From contig JAJTBS010000002.1 of NCBI GenBank assembly GCA_021286765.1, forward strand, positions 124,001-188,000: a stretch of DNA of 64,000 bases, written 5' to 3'. The first letter of the stretch is position 1; the number at the start of each line of letters is the position of its first letter. The notes below the pieces were generated by a model that had not been told where the DNA came from, did no database searches, and worked only from the letters and a program-made list of their open reading frames with translations. This DNA is from Holophagaceae bacterium (GTDB lineage Bacteria; Acidobacteriota; Holophagae; Holophagales; Holophagaceae). The position numbers and the translations under genes are program-made. This document shows, one piece after another, positions 1-8,254 of this stretch.

Positions 1-633
1 CATGCCCATGACCTTCTTGGCCGCCTTCAGATAGTTGGTATTCGGCATGGCGGCAATCCCCAGTCCCTCGATCACCTGGCGCATCCCGGCGTAGTTCTCA
101 CTCTCGGCGCAGGCTGTCTCCACCATGGCGCCGTTGAACCAGACCTGGGCGTATTCGCAGATGATGCCGTCGATGGTGAAGCCATAGCGCATCTTCTCGA
201 CGGTCACGGGCACCAGGTCGGCGTGCTTCCGGGCCATCGCGACGAACTCATCGATGGTGTACATGTCCTGCTCCAGGGTCATCTCGGCCTTGAGGTGGGA
301 CAGGATGGTGGCCAGATCTTCCCTCTTCACCGGGAACTGGAACTTGCCGCGGGGCTGGAAGATCTCGTAGCCCTCGGGCGTCTCGCCCACCTTGGTCTTG
401 ATGTCCAGCAGGCCATCCCGGACCTTCACGTTGGCCTCGTTGGTCTTCGCGCTGAGGAAGTAGGTTTCCATGGGCATGCGGCGGGCCTGGAAGAGGATGG
501 TCTTCCCGTTCCACATCTTCTCTTTGACGAGATCAATGACGCCCTGGCCGAAGGTGCGGAATTCGGCGCGGGGGATGAGCTTCAGGGCATCTTCAGCAGA
601 GGTGGCGGCGTTCTTCGCGAACACGTCGGACAT
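1..633 (-). CDS. Divergent CYTH-like protein, 3' end outside window
   Basis: The gene starts at ATG 633 behind an AAGGAG site and runs off the left edge; 211 residues are visible. No signal peptide. The layout is CYTH-like: an N-terminal strand with ETYFL (about residue 56), VKVRDGLLDIKTKV (about 69-82), then VTVEKMRYGF (about 143-152), CEYAQVWFNG, and an acidic strand ETACAESEN followed by LGI. CYTH proteins bind triphosphate inside a tunnel of such charged strands. The protein at 5084-5704 follows the same order of motifs and is a clear paralogue. It is the last visible gene of the sigma-54 operon that begins with the porin. Divergent from textbook CYTH (no EXEXK start), so enzymatic activity is not assured. 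Confidence 0.6.
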   Translation of the reverse strand, partial: MSDVFAKNAATSAEDALKLIPRAEFRTFGQGVIDLVKEKMWNGKTILFQARRMPMETYFLSAKTNEANVKVRDGLLDIKTKVGETPEGYEIFQPRGKFQFPVKREDLATILSHLKAEMTLEQDMYTIDEFVAMARKHADLVPVTVEKMRYGFTIDGIICEYAQVWFNGAMVETACAESENYAGMRQVIEGLGIAAMPNTNYLKAAKKVMGM

Positions 634-710
634 GGTGGTTCTCCTTGGAAGGGAGGATGGCGGGCCATCCGGGACGATTTCCCTGGAATCCCAGGGGGTG
701 AAGGGTGCCG

Positions 711-1997
711 CTAGAGTGCGAGCGCGGCGTAGAGGAAGGACAGGACCACGATTCCCGCCATGCCGATGGCCGTGTGGCGGGCGGTCTGGCGGTGGCCGAA
801 GGCAAAGACATAGGCCGTCTTCATGACGTTGTTGGAAGCGGTGGCGATGACGATGGCCTGGAGGATCTGGTTGGAGCCGATGCCGAGATTCCCCTGAAGC
901 ACGGACACGATGAAGGGCACGATGTCCGAGGCGCCCACCAGGAAGGAGAGCATCCGCAGGCCCAGTTCGTGGAACCGGAGCAGCACAAGCTTGGTGACCA
1001 GGGAGACGGTCACGAACATCAGGGCGAAAAGGAGGGCGGCATTCAGTTCCAGGGGATTCCGTTCCTTCACTTCGACACCAGCCACCGCCTCGGGCTCGAT
1101 GACGCCGGCCGTGCCGCGCCGGAGCCACCAGGCATAGGCTCCAGATAGCCCGGAAAGGAGCAGGAAGGGGAGGAGCAGCCGGACGGCGCCCATTGGCATG
1201 AAGGCCGCGACCAGGAACAGGATCCGCAGGTACATGGTCGGGGTCGACAGCATGATGGCCGCAGCGGCCTCCCGGGCCTGGTGGGGATGGGAACGGGTCT
1301 TCTTGGAGACCACCAGCACGGTCATGGTGCTGGAGTAGAGGCCGCCGATGAGGCCCGTCAGCAGCAGGCCCTTCTTCGGGTAGAGGTAGGTCTGCAGCAC
1401 GTAGCCGAAATAGGAGATGGCGGTGGTGACGACCACGGCCATCCAGATCTGGTGAGGTCCCACGGGGAGGACACTGAAGAGCCGCCCAGCCCAGCCCTCG
1501 GTTGGCGCGACCGCGGGGATGAGGGGCAGGATGACTCCGGCGATCGCCAGGAACTTGCATGCCGTCACGACTTCGCCGGTCTCCAGGCGATCCGTGAACT
1601 GCCGGATGCGGCCCTTCGAGTGGAGCACGAAGAGGATGGTGATGGCGAAGGCCACCAGATACCAGTGCGGCTCGTGGATGACCACGGGCCCCACGCTGTA
1701 GGTCAGCAGGGCGATGAGGACGCCGATGAGGCCGGGGCTCTTCTGCTGGCTGATCTTGTTGTTGTAGTACACCAGCAGGAAGGGCCCCACCACGACCATG
1801 CCAACCAGGAAAGCGTAGGCCCCGATCACGGGGATCCGGTACAGCATGTGTCCCAGCAGCCCCAGGAAGATGAAGGTCCGCACCGTGCCAAAGGTGTCGC
1901 GCTTCCCCTCCTGCTCGTAGTAATCGCGCAGGCCGATGCCGATCAGCGTGCTGATGGCGACGGTAAGGAGGAAGGGGGTGGCCTGGGGTGGAAGCAA
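711..1997 (-). CDS. MgtC/SapB-type membrane protein with DUF4010 region
   Basis: 428 residues from a TTG start (GGAGA five bases upstream). The N-terminus has the MgtC/SapB pattern: a first helix, then IGIGLRDYYEQEGK and GTVRTFIFLGLLGHML. About ten further hydrophobic helices follow, including GLIGGLYSSTMTVLVVSKK, which fits the DUF4010 family of inner-membrane proteins. Function of DUF4010 proteins is unknown; MgtC itself modulates phosphate and Mg homeostasis in pathogens. It lies in the same minus-strand operon as the anion transporter and CYTH proteins, which fits a role in phosphate or divalent-cation balance, but that is inference. Confidence 0.8.
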   Translation of the reverse strand: MLPPQATPFLLTVAISTLIGIGLRDYYEQEGKRDTFGTVRTFIFLGLLGHMLYRIPVIGAYAFLVGMVVVGPFLLVYYNNKISQQKSPGLIGVLIALLTYSVGPVVIHEPHWYLVAFAITILFVLHSKGRIRQFTDRLETGEVVTACKFLAIAGVILPLIPAVAPTEGWAGRLFSVLPVGPHQIWMAVVVTTAISYFGYVLQTYLYPKKGLLLTGLIGGLYSSTMTVLVVSKKTRSHPHQAREAAAAIMLSTPTMYLRILFLVAAFMPMGAVRLLLPFLLLSGLSGAYAWWLRRGTAGVIEPEAVAGVEVKERNPLELNAALLFALMFVTVSLVTKLVLLRFHELGLRMLSFLVGASDIVPFIVSVLQGNLGIGSNQILQAIVIATASNNVMKTAYVFAFGHRQTARHTAIGMAGIVVLSFLYAALAL

Positions 1998-2040
1998 TCG
2001 GGTCTCCGGAAAGCCTGGTGTCGGGTTCGCCGACGATTGG

Positions 2041-2196
2041 TCAGCGAGGGTTGCTGGAAGAGGAATCCCTGAGCAGGGCGCTCAGGAGGCGCCGGAGCCA
2101 AGGAGATAGGGCGATAAAGAAGAAGGCCATCGCCAGGACGCCCACCACGCCGCCGGCGACCATGAGCAGGAAACGGGTGATCAGGGGCGGATGCAA
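2041..2196 (-). CDS. Small single-span membrane protein (51 aa)
   Basis: A short gene starting at TTG 2196, with a perfect AGGAGGT a few bases upstream (2201-2207). It begins LHPPLITRFLLMVAGGVVG and continues into a hydrophobic stretch ending at FFFIALSPWLRR, then a short Ser-rich tail. One transmembrane helix with a positively charged inside end is predicted by eye. It fills the space between the 244-residue anchored protein and the DUF4010 gene, 43 bases before the latter. Evidence is the ribosome binding site, position and hydrophobicity; an internal ATG at 2163 is an alternative start. No family recognised. Confidence 0.5.
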   Translation of the reverse strand: MHPPLITRFLLMVAGGVVGVLAMAFFFIALSPWLRRLLSALLRDSSSSNPR

Positions 2197-2244
2197 TCGA
2201 ACCTCCTGGGTGAACGGAAAGAGGAAGCCGGAGGGGCAGGTGGC

Positions 2245-2979
2245 TCAGGCTCCAGGAGCCGGACGCCCCTTGGCGATGAGATCCCGGAACTTGATCAGGT
2301 AGACGCCCCCCAGGAGCAGGCCTGCCAAAAGCCACCCGATGGAGCGCTGCGTGGGAACCAGCTCAAGGATCATGGAAGTGTCATCACCCTGGTGCAGGTC
2401 TGTGAACTGCAGGGTGGCGGCCTGGTGGTCTGCCGTCTTCGACAGGAGCACCCGCGATCCGACCTCATTTTTTTTCGGCTTGGGCAGTTGCTCCCGGATG
2501 GCCTGGGCCATGAAACCTTCGGGGAAGAGGAGCTCCAGGCGGTAGGTGCCGATGGGCGTTTCCTGGGTGTTCACGAACGCGTGGCGGAAGATCCTGCTGC
2601 CCTTCGGCAGGGTGCTCTTCTCGCCGGGGGCGAGCTGAAGGGCCTGGAAGACCTGTTTGACCTCGAACGTGAACCGCAGGGTGGCGTTGGCGGGCATTCC
2701 CGCCGGGAAATGAAAGTGGAGGCTGGTCATCCCATTCCGGGGCCCGAGCTCCAGCCATACTCCGGTGGGCGACCCTTCGATCTTCAGGTCCTCCGGGGCC
2801 GAAAATCCCAGGGGAACGACCAGCATGCCGGGCGCACAGTTGCTCAGTGACAGGATGGCGGTGGCCTGGCCGCGGCCTTCCGGGGAGGCATGCAGCTGAA
2901 TGGTGTAGGATTCGATCCGGGTTGCCGCGGCCAGGGCCGCCGGCAGCAAGAGGATCAGGAGCATTCGCATCAGGTTCAT
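2245..2979 (-). CDS. Exported, C-terminally anchored protein of unknown function
   Basis: 244 residues from ATG 2979, which overlaps the stop of the transporter gene as ATGA, so the two are translationally coupled. N-terminal signal peptide (MNLMRMLLILLLPAALAAA), a periplasmic beta-rich domain, then one C-terminal helix (IGWLLAGLLLGGVYLI) followed by a basic tail. The frame stays open far upstream of this ATG, but the upstream part is antisense-like arginine/proline-rich sequence and is not used. No family recognised. Tight coupling to the SLC13-type transporter suggests an accessory or substrate-capture role (inference). Confidence 0.7.
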   Translation of the reverse strand: MNLMRMLLILLLPAALAAATRIESYTIQLHASPEGRGQATAILSLSNCAPGMLVVPLGFSAPEDLKIEGSPTGVWLELGPRNGMTSLHFHFPAGMPANATLRFTFEVKQVFQALQLAPGEKSTLPKGSRIFRHAFVNTQETPIGTYRLELLFPEGFMAQAIREQLPKPKKNEVGSRVLLSKTADHQAATLQFTDLHQGDDTSMILELVPTQRSIGWLLAGLLLGGVYLIKFRDLIAKGRPAPGA

Positions 2980-4541
2980 GGCGCCACCGCCCAGAACGAG
3001 GGGGTGATTCCCAGCCAGTGGAACCAAGTGGCTCCGGACAGCACCAGGATCAGCACGCCGATGGTGCAGGTCATCATGCCGTATTTGAAGTTGTCCGAGA
3101 CCGTGAACTGGTTGGTGGAGAAGAGCACCACGTTGGGTTTCCCGCTGATGGGCAGCCCCACCACCCAGTCGATGCAGAGGGCCGCTGGAAGCGCCAGGGA
3201 CAGGGGATTCCACCCCAGCGCTTTGGCCAGGCTGATGATGATGGGAATCATGATGAGGGTCCGGACGGTTTTCGAGGTGGTGAGCAGGTGGCTGTACATC
3301 ATCACGGAGACCACCACCGTGTAGGTGAGGCCGAAGGGGACGCCCTTGAGGTTCATGCCCCCGAACAGCATGCGGACGCCCCATTCCGCCGCGCCCGTGT
3401 CGTCCAGAGCGAGGCCGCCGGCGTAGGCGCCGGCGCTGAAGATCAGCAGGTGCCAAGGGATGTCGGCCTCGGCCCAGGAGAGGATGCCCCAGCGTGGGAA
3501 GAGCACGATGACGGCCCCGAGCAGGGCGGCGAAGGGCGCGCTGATCTCCACCCCGAACCATCGCATGTGGAAGATGTCCGTCATCCAGAGGAACAGGACG
3601 AGCCCGAAGATCGCGATGGCCTTCTTCTCCTGGAAGCCCAGGGGGCCCATGGCCTCGTACTGCCGGCGCACCAGGTCCAGGCCGCCCTCCACCTGGGGCA
3701 CCTGTTCCCCTGGCTTCATGCGGAAGAGCAGCTTCTGACCTAGGATCCACATCAGGACCATGGTCAGGATCGCGACCGGGGCGCCGACCCGCATCCAGTC
3801 CATGTAGTAGACGCGATGCCCGCCCATGTTCTGGATGAGCCCCACGGCGATCAGGTTGGCCGAACTGCCGGTCATGGTGATGGAGGACAGGACGGAGATG
3901 CAGGCCAGATTGAGCAGCATGAGGTTCTTGCCGAAGGCGTTCGGCGTGGCCTCCGTGGACCCGTAAATGGTGGCCACCACGATCATGAGGGGCAGGGTCA
4001 TGACGCAGCGTGCCGCCGTGGCGGGGATCAGGGGCGCCAGGACGAGCTGCAGGACCAGGAAGGCCAGCAGCGCCCAGGTGGCTTTGTGACCGAAGCGGAC
4101 CACCAGCCAGAGGGCCATGCGCTTGGCGAGGCGAGTCTTCACGAGCATTGAACTGAGGATGAAGGCGAGCAGGTTCAACCAGATCACTTCCATGCCCAGG
4201 ACGTCCATGATGGCCTTGGCATTGGAGGTGCGGGTCACCAGCAGCAGGAACATGAGGACGAGGGACGTGACGTAGGTGGGGAAGGGCTCCGTCACCCACC
4301 AGACCAGGGCCAGGGCGAAGCAGGCCGCGCCGGACTGGGCCGAGGCGCTGAGCCCGGCACCCGGCGGAAGGAAGAGGATGAGGAGAAACAGGAGGATGCC
4401 ACCGGGGAACCCCAGGTACCTCATCCATTTTTCCGTGGGGCTCTGGGCCTCCCTCGTCTTGGAGGAGAGCGTCATCTTCTCCATGTCCAGGAGCTCCTGG
4501 AGCGATGGGGCCTTGCTTGCGGGGGTGGCTTCGTCTGCCAT
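2976..4541 (-). CDS. SLC13/DASS-family anion:cation symporter
   Basis: 521 residues, about eleven membrane helices after a 45-residue soluble N-terminus. The two substrate-site motifs of the divalent anion:Na symporter family are visible: TMTGSSANLIAVGL (about 245-258) and LPISGKPNVVLFSTNQF (about 470-487), plus the family pattern WWVTEPFPTYVTSL near residue 87. The family moves di- and tricarboxylates, sulfate or phosphate. The neighbourhood of pyrophosphatase, CYTH proteins and an OprO/P-like porin favours an inorganic or phosphorylated anion, but the sequence alone does not fix the substrate. It follows the CYTH gene by 50 bases with a strong hairpin between them. Confidence 0.85.
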   Translation of the reverse strand: MADEATPASKAPSLQELLDMEKMTLSSKTREAQSPTEKWMRYLGFPGGILLFLLILFLPPGAGLSASAQSGAACFALALVWWVTEPFPTYVTSLVLMFLLLVTRTSNAKAIMDVLGMEVIWLNLLAFILSSMLVKTRLAKRMALWLVVRFGHKATWALLAFLVLQLVLAPLIPATAARCVMTLPLMIVVATIYGSTEATPNAFGKNLMLLNLACISVLSSITMTGSSANLIAVGLIQNMGGHRVYYMDWMRVGAPVAILTMVLMWILGQKLLFRMKPGEQVPQVEGGLDLVRRQYEAMGPLGFQEKKAIAIFGLVLFLWMTDIFHMRWFGVEISAPFAALLGAVIVLFPRWGILSWAEADIPWHLLIFSAGAYAGGLALDDTGAAEWGVRMLFGGMNLKGVPFGLTYTVVVSVMMYSHLLTTSKTVRTLIMIPIIISLAKALGWNPLSLALPAALCIDWVVGLPISGKPNVVLFSTNQFTVSDNFKYGMMTCTIGVLILVLSGATWFHWLGITPSFWAVAP

Positions 4542-4557
4542 GCAATACCCTGAATGC

Positions 4558-4582
4558 GCGGGCCGCCTTTGGGGCGGCCCGC
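4558..4582 (-). terminator. Intercistronic hairpin before the anion transporter
   Basis: Perfect 10-base-pair stem, GCGGGCCGCC and its complement around a short loop. It lies 17 bases before the transporter ATG and is not followed by a T-run, so it is more likely an attenuator, mRNA stabiliser or translation-modulating hairpin than a full terminator. Confidence 0.6.
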
Positions 4583-4591
4583 ATGGGGAGG

Positions 4592-5065
4592 TTAGGCCTT
4601 GGTCCAGTTCTTGAAGGGGTGCTTCAGGAGATTGGAGTTGAAGTAGCGGGGATCGCTGGAGACTTCCTCACCGATCCAGGCCGGGAATTCGATCTTCTCG
4701 TCTTCCGAGGCCAGCTCGATCTCGGCGACTACCAGGCCCTCGTTCTCCCCGTGGAAGACATCGATTTCCCAGGTCTTGCCGCCATGGATCTCCTTGTGGC
4801 GGTGCTTGTCGATGAGGGGCTGCTCGCAGAGGTTGTCCAGAAGGATGGCGGCGTCCTCGACCGGGATGAGGTACTCGAACTCTGAGCGGGTCACGCCCGT
4901 GGTCACGCCCTTGATGGTGAGCTTCGCCTTGGCGCCCTCGATGCGGACGCGCACAACGCGCTCCTTCTGCGAGTTCAGGTAGCCCTGCTTGAAGTGGATG
5001 CCCTCGCCCTGCGGCGTCCACGCCGCGCGGTTGATCAGATACTTCCGTTCGATTTCTTTGGCCAT
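4592..5065 (-). CDS. CYTH-domain triphosphatase (canonical)
   Basis: 157 residues, a complete single CYTH domain. It starts with the signature EIERKYLI (residues 4-11, the EXEXK motif that binds the metal), then RVVRVRIEG, KAKLTIKG, SEFEYLIP, KHRHKE, TWEIDVFHGENEGL and AEIEL, closing with DPRYFNSNL. These are the charged residues lining the triphosphate tunnel in NE1496/YgiF-type enzymes, which hydrolyse inorganic triphosphate or related compounds with Mg or Mn. Cytoplasmic. Starts 18 bases after the divergent CYTH-like gene 5084-5704 in the same operon. Substrate (PPPi, ThTP, polyP ends, cAMP synthesis) cannot be decided from sequence. Confidence 0.92.
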   Translation of the reverse strand: MAKEIERKYLINRAAWTPQGEGIHFKQGYLNSQKERVVRVRIEGAKAKLTIKGVTTGVTRSEFEYLIPVEDAAILLDNLCEQPLIDKHRHKEIHGGKTWEIDVFHGENEGLVVAEIELASEDEKIEFPAWIGEEVSSDPRYFNSNLLKHPFKNWTKA

Positions 5066-5083
5066 GGAAACTCCAGTTCGTGG

Positions 5084-5704
5084 TCAGTGTTGGGTATCAA
5101 GTTGAAGGGCTGCTTTCAGCCCTGTGGGGTAGCTGGCGTGGGGTCTTGCTTGCAGCCCCAGGCATCGAACCACCTGGAGGATGAGCCCGGGATCTTCGTG
5201 TTCGATGCAGAGGCACTCGCAGTGGGTCTGGTTGGCAACAAGGCGTGTCCACTCACAGCGTGTCCCTTCCAGGGAATAGGACTCTGCGTATTTCTCGACT
5301 GTGACCATCCGCAGGCCTGGATGGTTGTGCACTATCTCTTCGAGGAAGGTTTGCATGGTGTAGAGGGGTTGGGAGAAACCAGGCGAGGGAATGTCCCAGG
5401 CTTCAAAGAGCCTTTGCAGGGTCTCCCGACCGCACGGAAAGGTGAAATCGAGGACGCTGTCCCAGCGTTCGAGCCCCTCCGGGCGGACCTGCTTCCGCCA
5501 TTTGAGGGCCATGCGGCCATCCCGGATCGTCACATCATGGGAGCTGGTCGTGCAGATCAGGCTGATCTCCCGGCGATCGGAGGTTCCCAGGCGTGTGCCC
5601 AGGTCTTCGAGCGTCCTGACACAATCCCCGCTGGTGGCGAAGGTGCGCCATTCCCAGTGGGGAATGAGCACCGGTGCACCGCCGCTGGGAAGGGCATTGG
5701 ACAT
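5084..5704 (-). CDS. Divergent CYTH-like protein
   Basis: 206 residues, no signal peptide. It contains HWEWRTF near residue 17 (EWR in place of EXEXK), DVTIRDGRMALKWRKQV (about 56-72), then VTVEKYAESYSLEGTRCEW (about 138-156), CECLCIEHED and CLGL. Each block aligns with the protein at 1-633 (VKVRDGLLDIKTKV; VTVEKMRYGFTIDGIICEY; ETACAESEN; LGI), showing common descent. Located between the porin and the canonical CYTH gene. A regulatory or polyphosphate-binding variant is possible since the classic first motif is altered. Confidence 0.65.
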   Translation of the reverse strand: MSNALPSGGAPVLIPHWEWRTFATSGDCVRTLEDLGTRLGTSDRREISLICTTSSHDVTIRDGRMALKWRKQVRPEGLERWDSVLDFTFPCGRETLQRLFEAWDIPSPGFSQPLYTMQTFLEEIVHNHPGLRMVTVEKYAESYSLEGTRCEWTRLVANQTHCECLCIEHEDPGLILQVVRCLGLQARPHASYPTGLKAALQLDTQH

Positions 5705-5734
5705 TCGAAGGCATCCTGGAGGAGATGTCAGATC

Positions 5735-5768
5735 GGGAAGGGCCCTCGGTTTCCAAGGGACCCCTCCC
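5735..5768 (-). terminator. Intercistronic hairpin after the porin gene
   Basis: Imperfect stem of about 15 pairs (GGGAGGGGTCCCTTGG with CCGAGGGCCCTTCCC, read on the minus strand). It sits 17 bases after the porin stop and 30 before the next start. It could protect the porin message and reduce read-through, giving more porin than cytoplasmic enzyme. Confidence 0.5.
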
Positions 5769-5784
5769 GAACCTGAGGCAGGAA

Positions 5785-7167
5785 TTAGAAGGTCACCTGG
5801 ACGCGCATGGAAGTGATGTTGAAGTCATCGTTGACGAGCTTCACACCGGTGGGGCTGTAGGACTTGCTGGCCACCGCATTCACCCCGTTGTCCACCTTGG
5901 TGTAGTTCAACATGAAGCGGACGTTCTTGTTCAGGTAGTAGGTCAAGCCGAGGGTGGTGTTCGAGGCGACGCCGCCCAGCACTGGATCGATGGCCGTGAT
6001 GTCGTTCTGGTCCATCTTGCTGTAGCGCAGAACCACTTCCCAGGCGCCATTCTTGGAGGGCACCACCTTGCCGAAGAGCCCCTCGCTGACTTCATAGGTG
6101 CGCTGGCCACCGAAGATCCACGACACCTGACCGTAGTAGGTGGAGAACTTGTGGTCGACGGTGCTGGCGAGCTGCTCGGCGGCAGTGGTGGCCACCAGGG
6201 CCGTGCCCGACCATTTCTGCATCTGGGTGCCGCGGCGGTTCACCTTGGTCTGCTGGTACTCGCTCTGCCAGGAGAAGGCCTTCCACACGCCAGCAAACTC
6301 GACGCCGGTCTGCAGCCAGTTGTCAACGTTGGTCACGGCGGCGTTCAGGAACTTCTCCTTGCAGACCTTGTTCTGCTCGGGCCGACCAGAGAAGTCCACG
6401 GCGTAGACGCCCGGCGCACTGGCATTGGGCGTGCGCCGCACGGCCGCCACGCCCAGGTGCATGGCTTTCGTCTCGGAGACGAGGATCGGAGCCACCGTGA
6501 AGCGTGCCGCGTAGCCGTAGCCGTGGTCTCCGGAGATCTTGTAGGTCTTGAGGAGGCCCGTGGAATCGACATTCTCGTCGGCAGCGGCCTGCTCATCGGC
6601 CGTGTCGTTGATGGCCTGGCCAAAGAAGCTCGCCTTGGCCTGCCAGCGCTCGCCCCAGGTCTGATAGGCGATCCCCACATGGCGATCCGGCGTCCAGATG
6701 TCGCTGTAGGAGCGCTCCATCAGCCAGGTGGCATTGGAGGAACCGAGGGTGTCCATGCCGAAGGACTGCTTGAACTGACCCACCTGGATGAGGCTGTTCT
6801 TGTAGCCCTGGTAGCCGAGCCACAGGTCCTTGATGTTGACGGCGGCCTCGGCGAAATCGACATCGCCCTCGCCCACCCAGTCCTTGCCCAGGCCAAGCTT
6901 GAAGCTGATGCGGGCCCGGCGCATGAAGGTGCCGTTGGTCAAGCGGTTGTCGTTGCCGCTGAAGTAGGTGTTGTCGAGGTGGAACCGGCCACCGAACTTG
7001 ACGGAGAAGCCACCATCCTTGGCCTCATCCTTCTTGGCCTCGAGCTTGGAGAGCTTGGCGACCTGCTTCTCCAGTTCGGCGATGCGCTTGTCGGTGTCCG
7101 CCGGGGTTTGCGCGGCGAGAGGACCTGCCAGCAAGGCGAAGACCAGTGGAGATGTAATGGCTTTCAT
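5785..7167 (-). CDS. Outer-membrane porin, OprO/OprP (phosphate/polyphosphate-selective) type
   Basis: 460 residues from ATG 7167 (AGGAGTTCCCC upstream); the frame is open further upstream but the signal peptide MKAITSPLVFALLAGPLAAQ fixes the start. A short coiled coil follows (KRIAELEKQVAKLSKLEAKK), then an 18-strand-like beta-barrel beginning FSVKFGGRFHLDNTYF, with RRARISFKLGLGKDW, GQFKQSFGMDTLGSSN and a terminal MRVQVTF ending in phenylalanine. This layout is that of OprO/OprP-type porins. First gene of the operon, behind the sigma-54 promoter at 7267-7282. Expected to admit phosphate or polyphosphate-like anions; selectivity is inferred from family and neighbours. Confidence 0.85.
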   Translation of the reverse strand: MKAITSPLVFALLAGPLAAQTPADTDKRIAELEKQVAKLSKLEAKKDEAKDGGFSVKFGGRFHLDNTYFSGNDNRLTNGTFMRRARISFKLGLGKDWVGEGDVDFAEAAVNIKDLWLGYQGYKNSLIQVGQFKQSFGMDTLGSSNATWLMERSYSDIWTPDRHVGIAYQTWGERWQAKASFFGQAINDTADEQAAADENVDSTGLLKTYKISGDHGYGYAARFTVAPILVSETKAMHLGVAAVRRTPNASAPGVYAVDFSGRPEQNKVCKEKFLNAAVTNVDNWLQTGVEFAGVWKAFSWQSEYQQTKVNRRGTQMQKWSGTALVATTAAEQLASTVDHKFSTYYGQVSWIFGGQRTYEVSEGLFGKVVPSKNGAWEVVLRYSKMDQNDITAIDPVLGGVASNTTLGLTYYLNKNVRFMLNYTKVDNGVNAVASKSYSPTGVKLVNDDFNITSMRVQVTF

Positions 7168-7266
7168 GGGGAACTCCTCGGTGAGGGGTGGTGGCTCAGG
7201 CTCACGGCCTGGCAATGGGGAATGGGGTGGGGGCCCTCGAATCCAAGACGGGCTGATGTCTACCAC

Positions 7267-7282
7267 TGCAAATCATGGGCCA
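7267..7282 (-). promoter_or_regulatory. Sigma-54 (-24/-12) promoter of the porin operon
   Basis: Minus strand reads TGGCCCATGATTTGCA, matching TGGCAC-N5-TTGCA with one mismatch and exact GG-to-GC spacing. It lies 100 bases before the porin start codon. A second copy with the same flanks (GGAATGGCCC and TTTGCA) precedes the exported CYTH-like gene at the same distance. Confidence 0.8.
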
Positions 7283-7355
7283 TTCCGGATGCACAGGTTA
7301 ATTGGCTATGTAATCTTCAAATACGCACATAGCGATCCAGCCTGTCCTCGCGCTT

Positions 7356-7390
7356 GCGCGAAAAACCGCACGGCCAATGCGGGACTCCGC
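7356..7390 (-). promoter_or_regulatory. Candidate enhancer site of the porin promoter
   Basis: On the minus strand it contains GCGGAGTCCCGCATTGG followed by CGTGCGGTTTTTCGC. A similar element (GCGGGATTCCGCATG, then CGTGCGGGTTTTCGC) lies upstream of the second sigma-54 promoter at 11710-11744. Both are about 75-140 bases upstream, as NtrC-type activator sites usually are. They lie in opposite orientation and just after gene ends, so a dispersed repeat or terminator-like element is the alternative. Confidence 0.4.
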
Positions 7391-7417
7391 TCGCAATGAC
7401 CTCTCCGGGGCATGCCC

Positions 7418-8254
7418 TCAGGGGCGGGGGCTTCCTGCCTGGATCCAGGCAGAGAGGATGAGCGCGCCGCTGCGTTCCGCGGAGCGGCAGAGCTGCTGGA
7501 TCACCTGGCGTTCCTGGAGTGACCAGAACACCGCCGTGCGGGATTCCTGCTTGAGCTTGGTCTCGCGACCTGCGGCCTGATCGGCCTCCAGCAAGGGCTG
7601 GAGCATCGCGTGACTCTCCGCGATCCATTCTCCGATCGTGACCGGCAGATCGCCCACCGGCCGCGCTTCCGCGAGCGGCGGAAGACTGCCCACGCCGTGG
7701 TTCACGAGGTCGGTCTCCCAGCGCTTGTGAACGCCCTTCTGACCCGTCGACTTCCCATTCCGGTTCTGGGTGGTGTGCAGGGGGACCTGGGCGTCGGACA
7801 CGTAGTGGCAGAGCCATCCTGATTCGGAGATCACCCTGCGTCGGTCGCGGGATCGGAAGGCTTCCACCAACATCTGGTGCCGCTGGGTGATGACCCAGGG
7901 GAGCTGCCCTCCCTGCTCGAAGGCCCAGGCCCCCACAAGGGCCTTGGCGGCGGCTGCCTGCAGGGGCAACCTGGCGGGGCCGCCATACGTTTCACAGAAG
8001 ATCCGGTGCCTCCAGACCTCGGCGGGATCCTGGGCCTTCCAGAGATCAGGCTCCAGGGCTGCCTGGATGAACACCGCCTCTTGACCGAGGTACCAGGCCC
8101 TTAGCTCCTCTGGCAGGGTCTGCATCGAGCTGGCCGCCGCGAGGCGGTGGCCCTTGGGCCCCCATGCCATCAGAGGGGTGCCCCATGCGGCGAGAACCAC
8201 CACCAGAGCCGCCGTGGAAAGGGCCGGTGGCGGTGGCTGCCTGCGCGAGGTCAT
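7418..8254 (-). CDS. S1/P1 nuclease / zinc phospholipase C-type phosphodiesterase, exported
   Basis: 278 residues from ATG 8254 overlapping the preceding stop as ATGA. Signal peptide to about residue 30 ending LMA, after which the mature protein starts WGPKGHRLAA, the typical N-terminal Trp and His zinc ligands of this fold. Further ligands: H in WLCHYVSDAQVPLHTT (compare HxxxDxxxPLH) and GVHKRWE, the usual GVHxxxE block. Such enzymes hydrolyse nucleic acids (3'-nucleotidase/nuclease) or phospholipids in the periplasm. Last gene of the operon starting at 11502; fits phosphate release from extracellular organophosphates. Confidence 0.8.
   Translation of the reverse strand: MTSRRQPPPPALSTAALVVVLAAWGTPLMAWGPKGHRLAAASSMQTLPEELRAWYLGQEAVFIQAALEPDLWKAQDPAEVWRHRIFCETYGGPARLPLQAAAAKALVGAWAFEQGGQLPWVITQRHQMLVEAFRSRDRRRVISESGWLCHYVSDAQVPLHTTQNRNGKSTGQKGVHKRWETDLVNHGVGSLPPLAEARPVGDLPVTIGEWIAESHAMLQPLLEADQAAGRETKLKQESRTAVFWSLQERQVIQQLCRSAERSGALILSAWIQAGSPRP

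Noticed and set aside
2980..4584. Upstream extension of the 2245-2979 frame across the transporter gene
   Set aside because: This part is Pro/Arg/Gly-rich out-of-frame translation of the SLC13 gene; the real start is the ATG overlapping its stop.
5674..7332. Long open frame antisense to the porin gene
   Set aside because: High-GC antisense shadow: histidine/glycine-rich composition and no homology or ribosome site, while the minus frame has a signal peptide and barrel strands.
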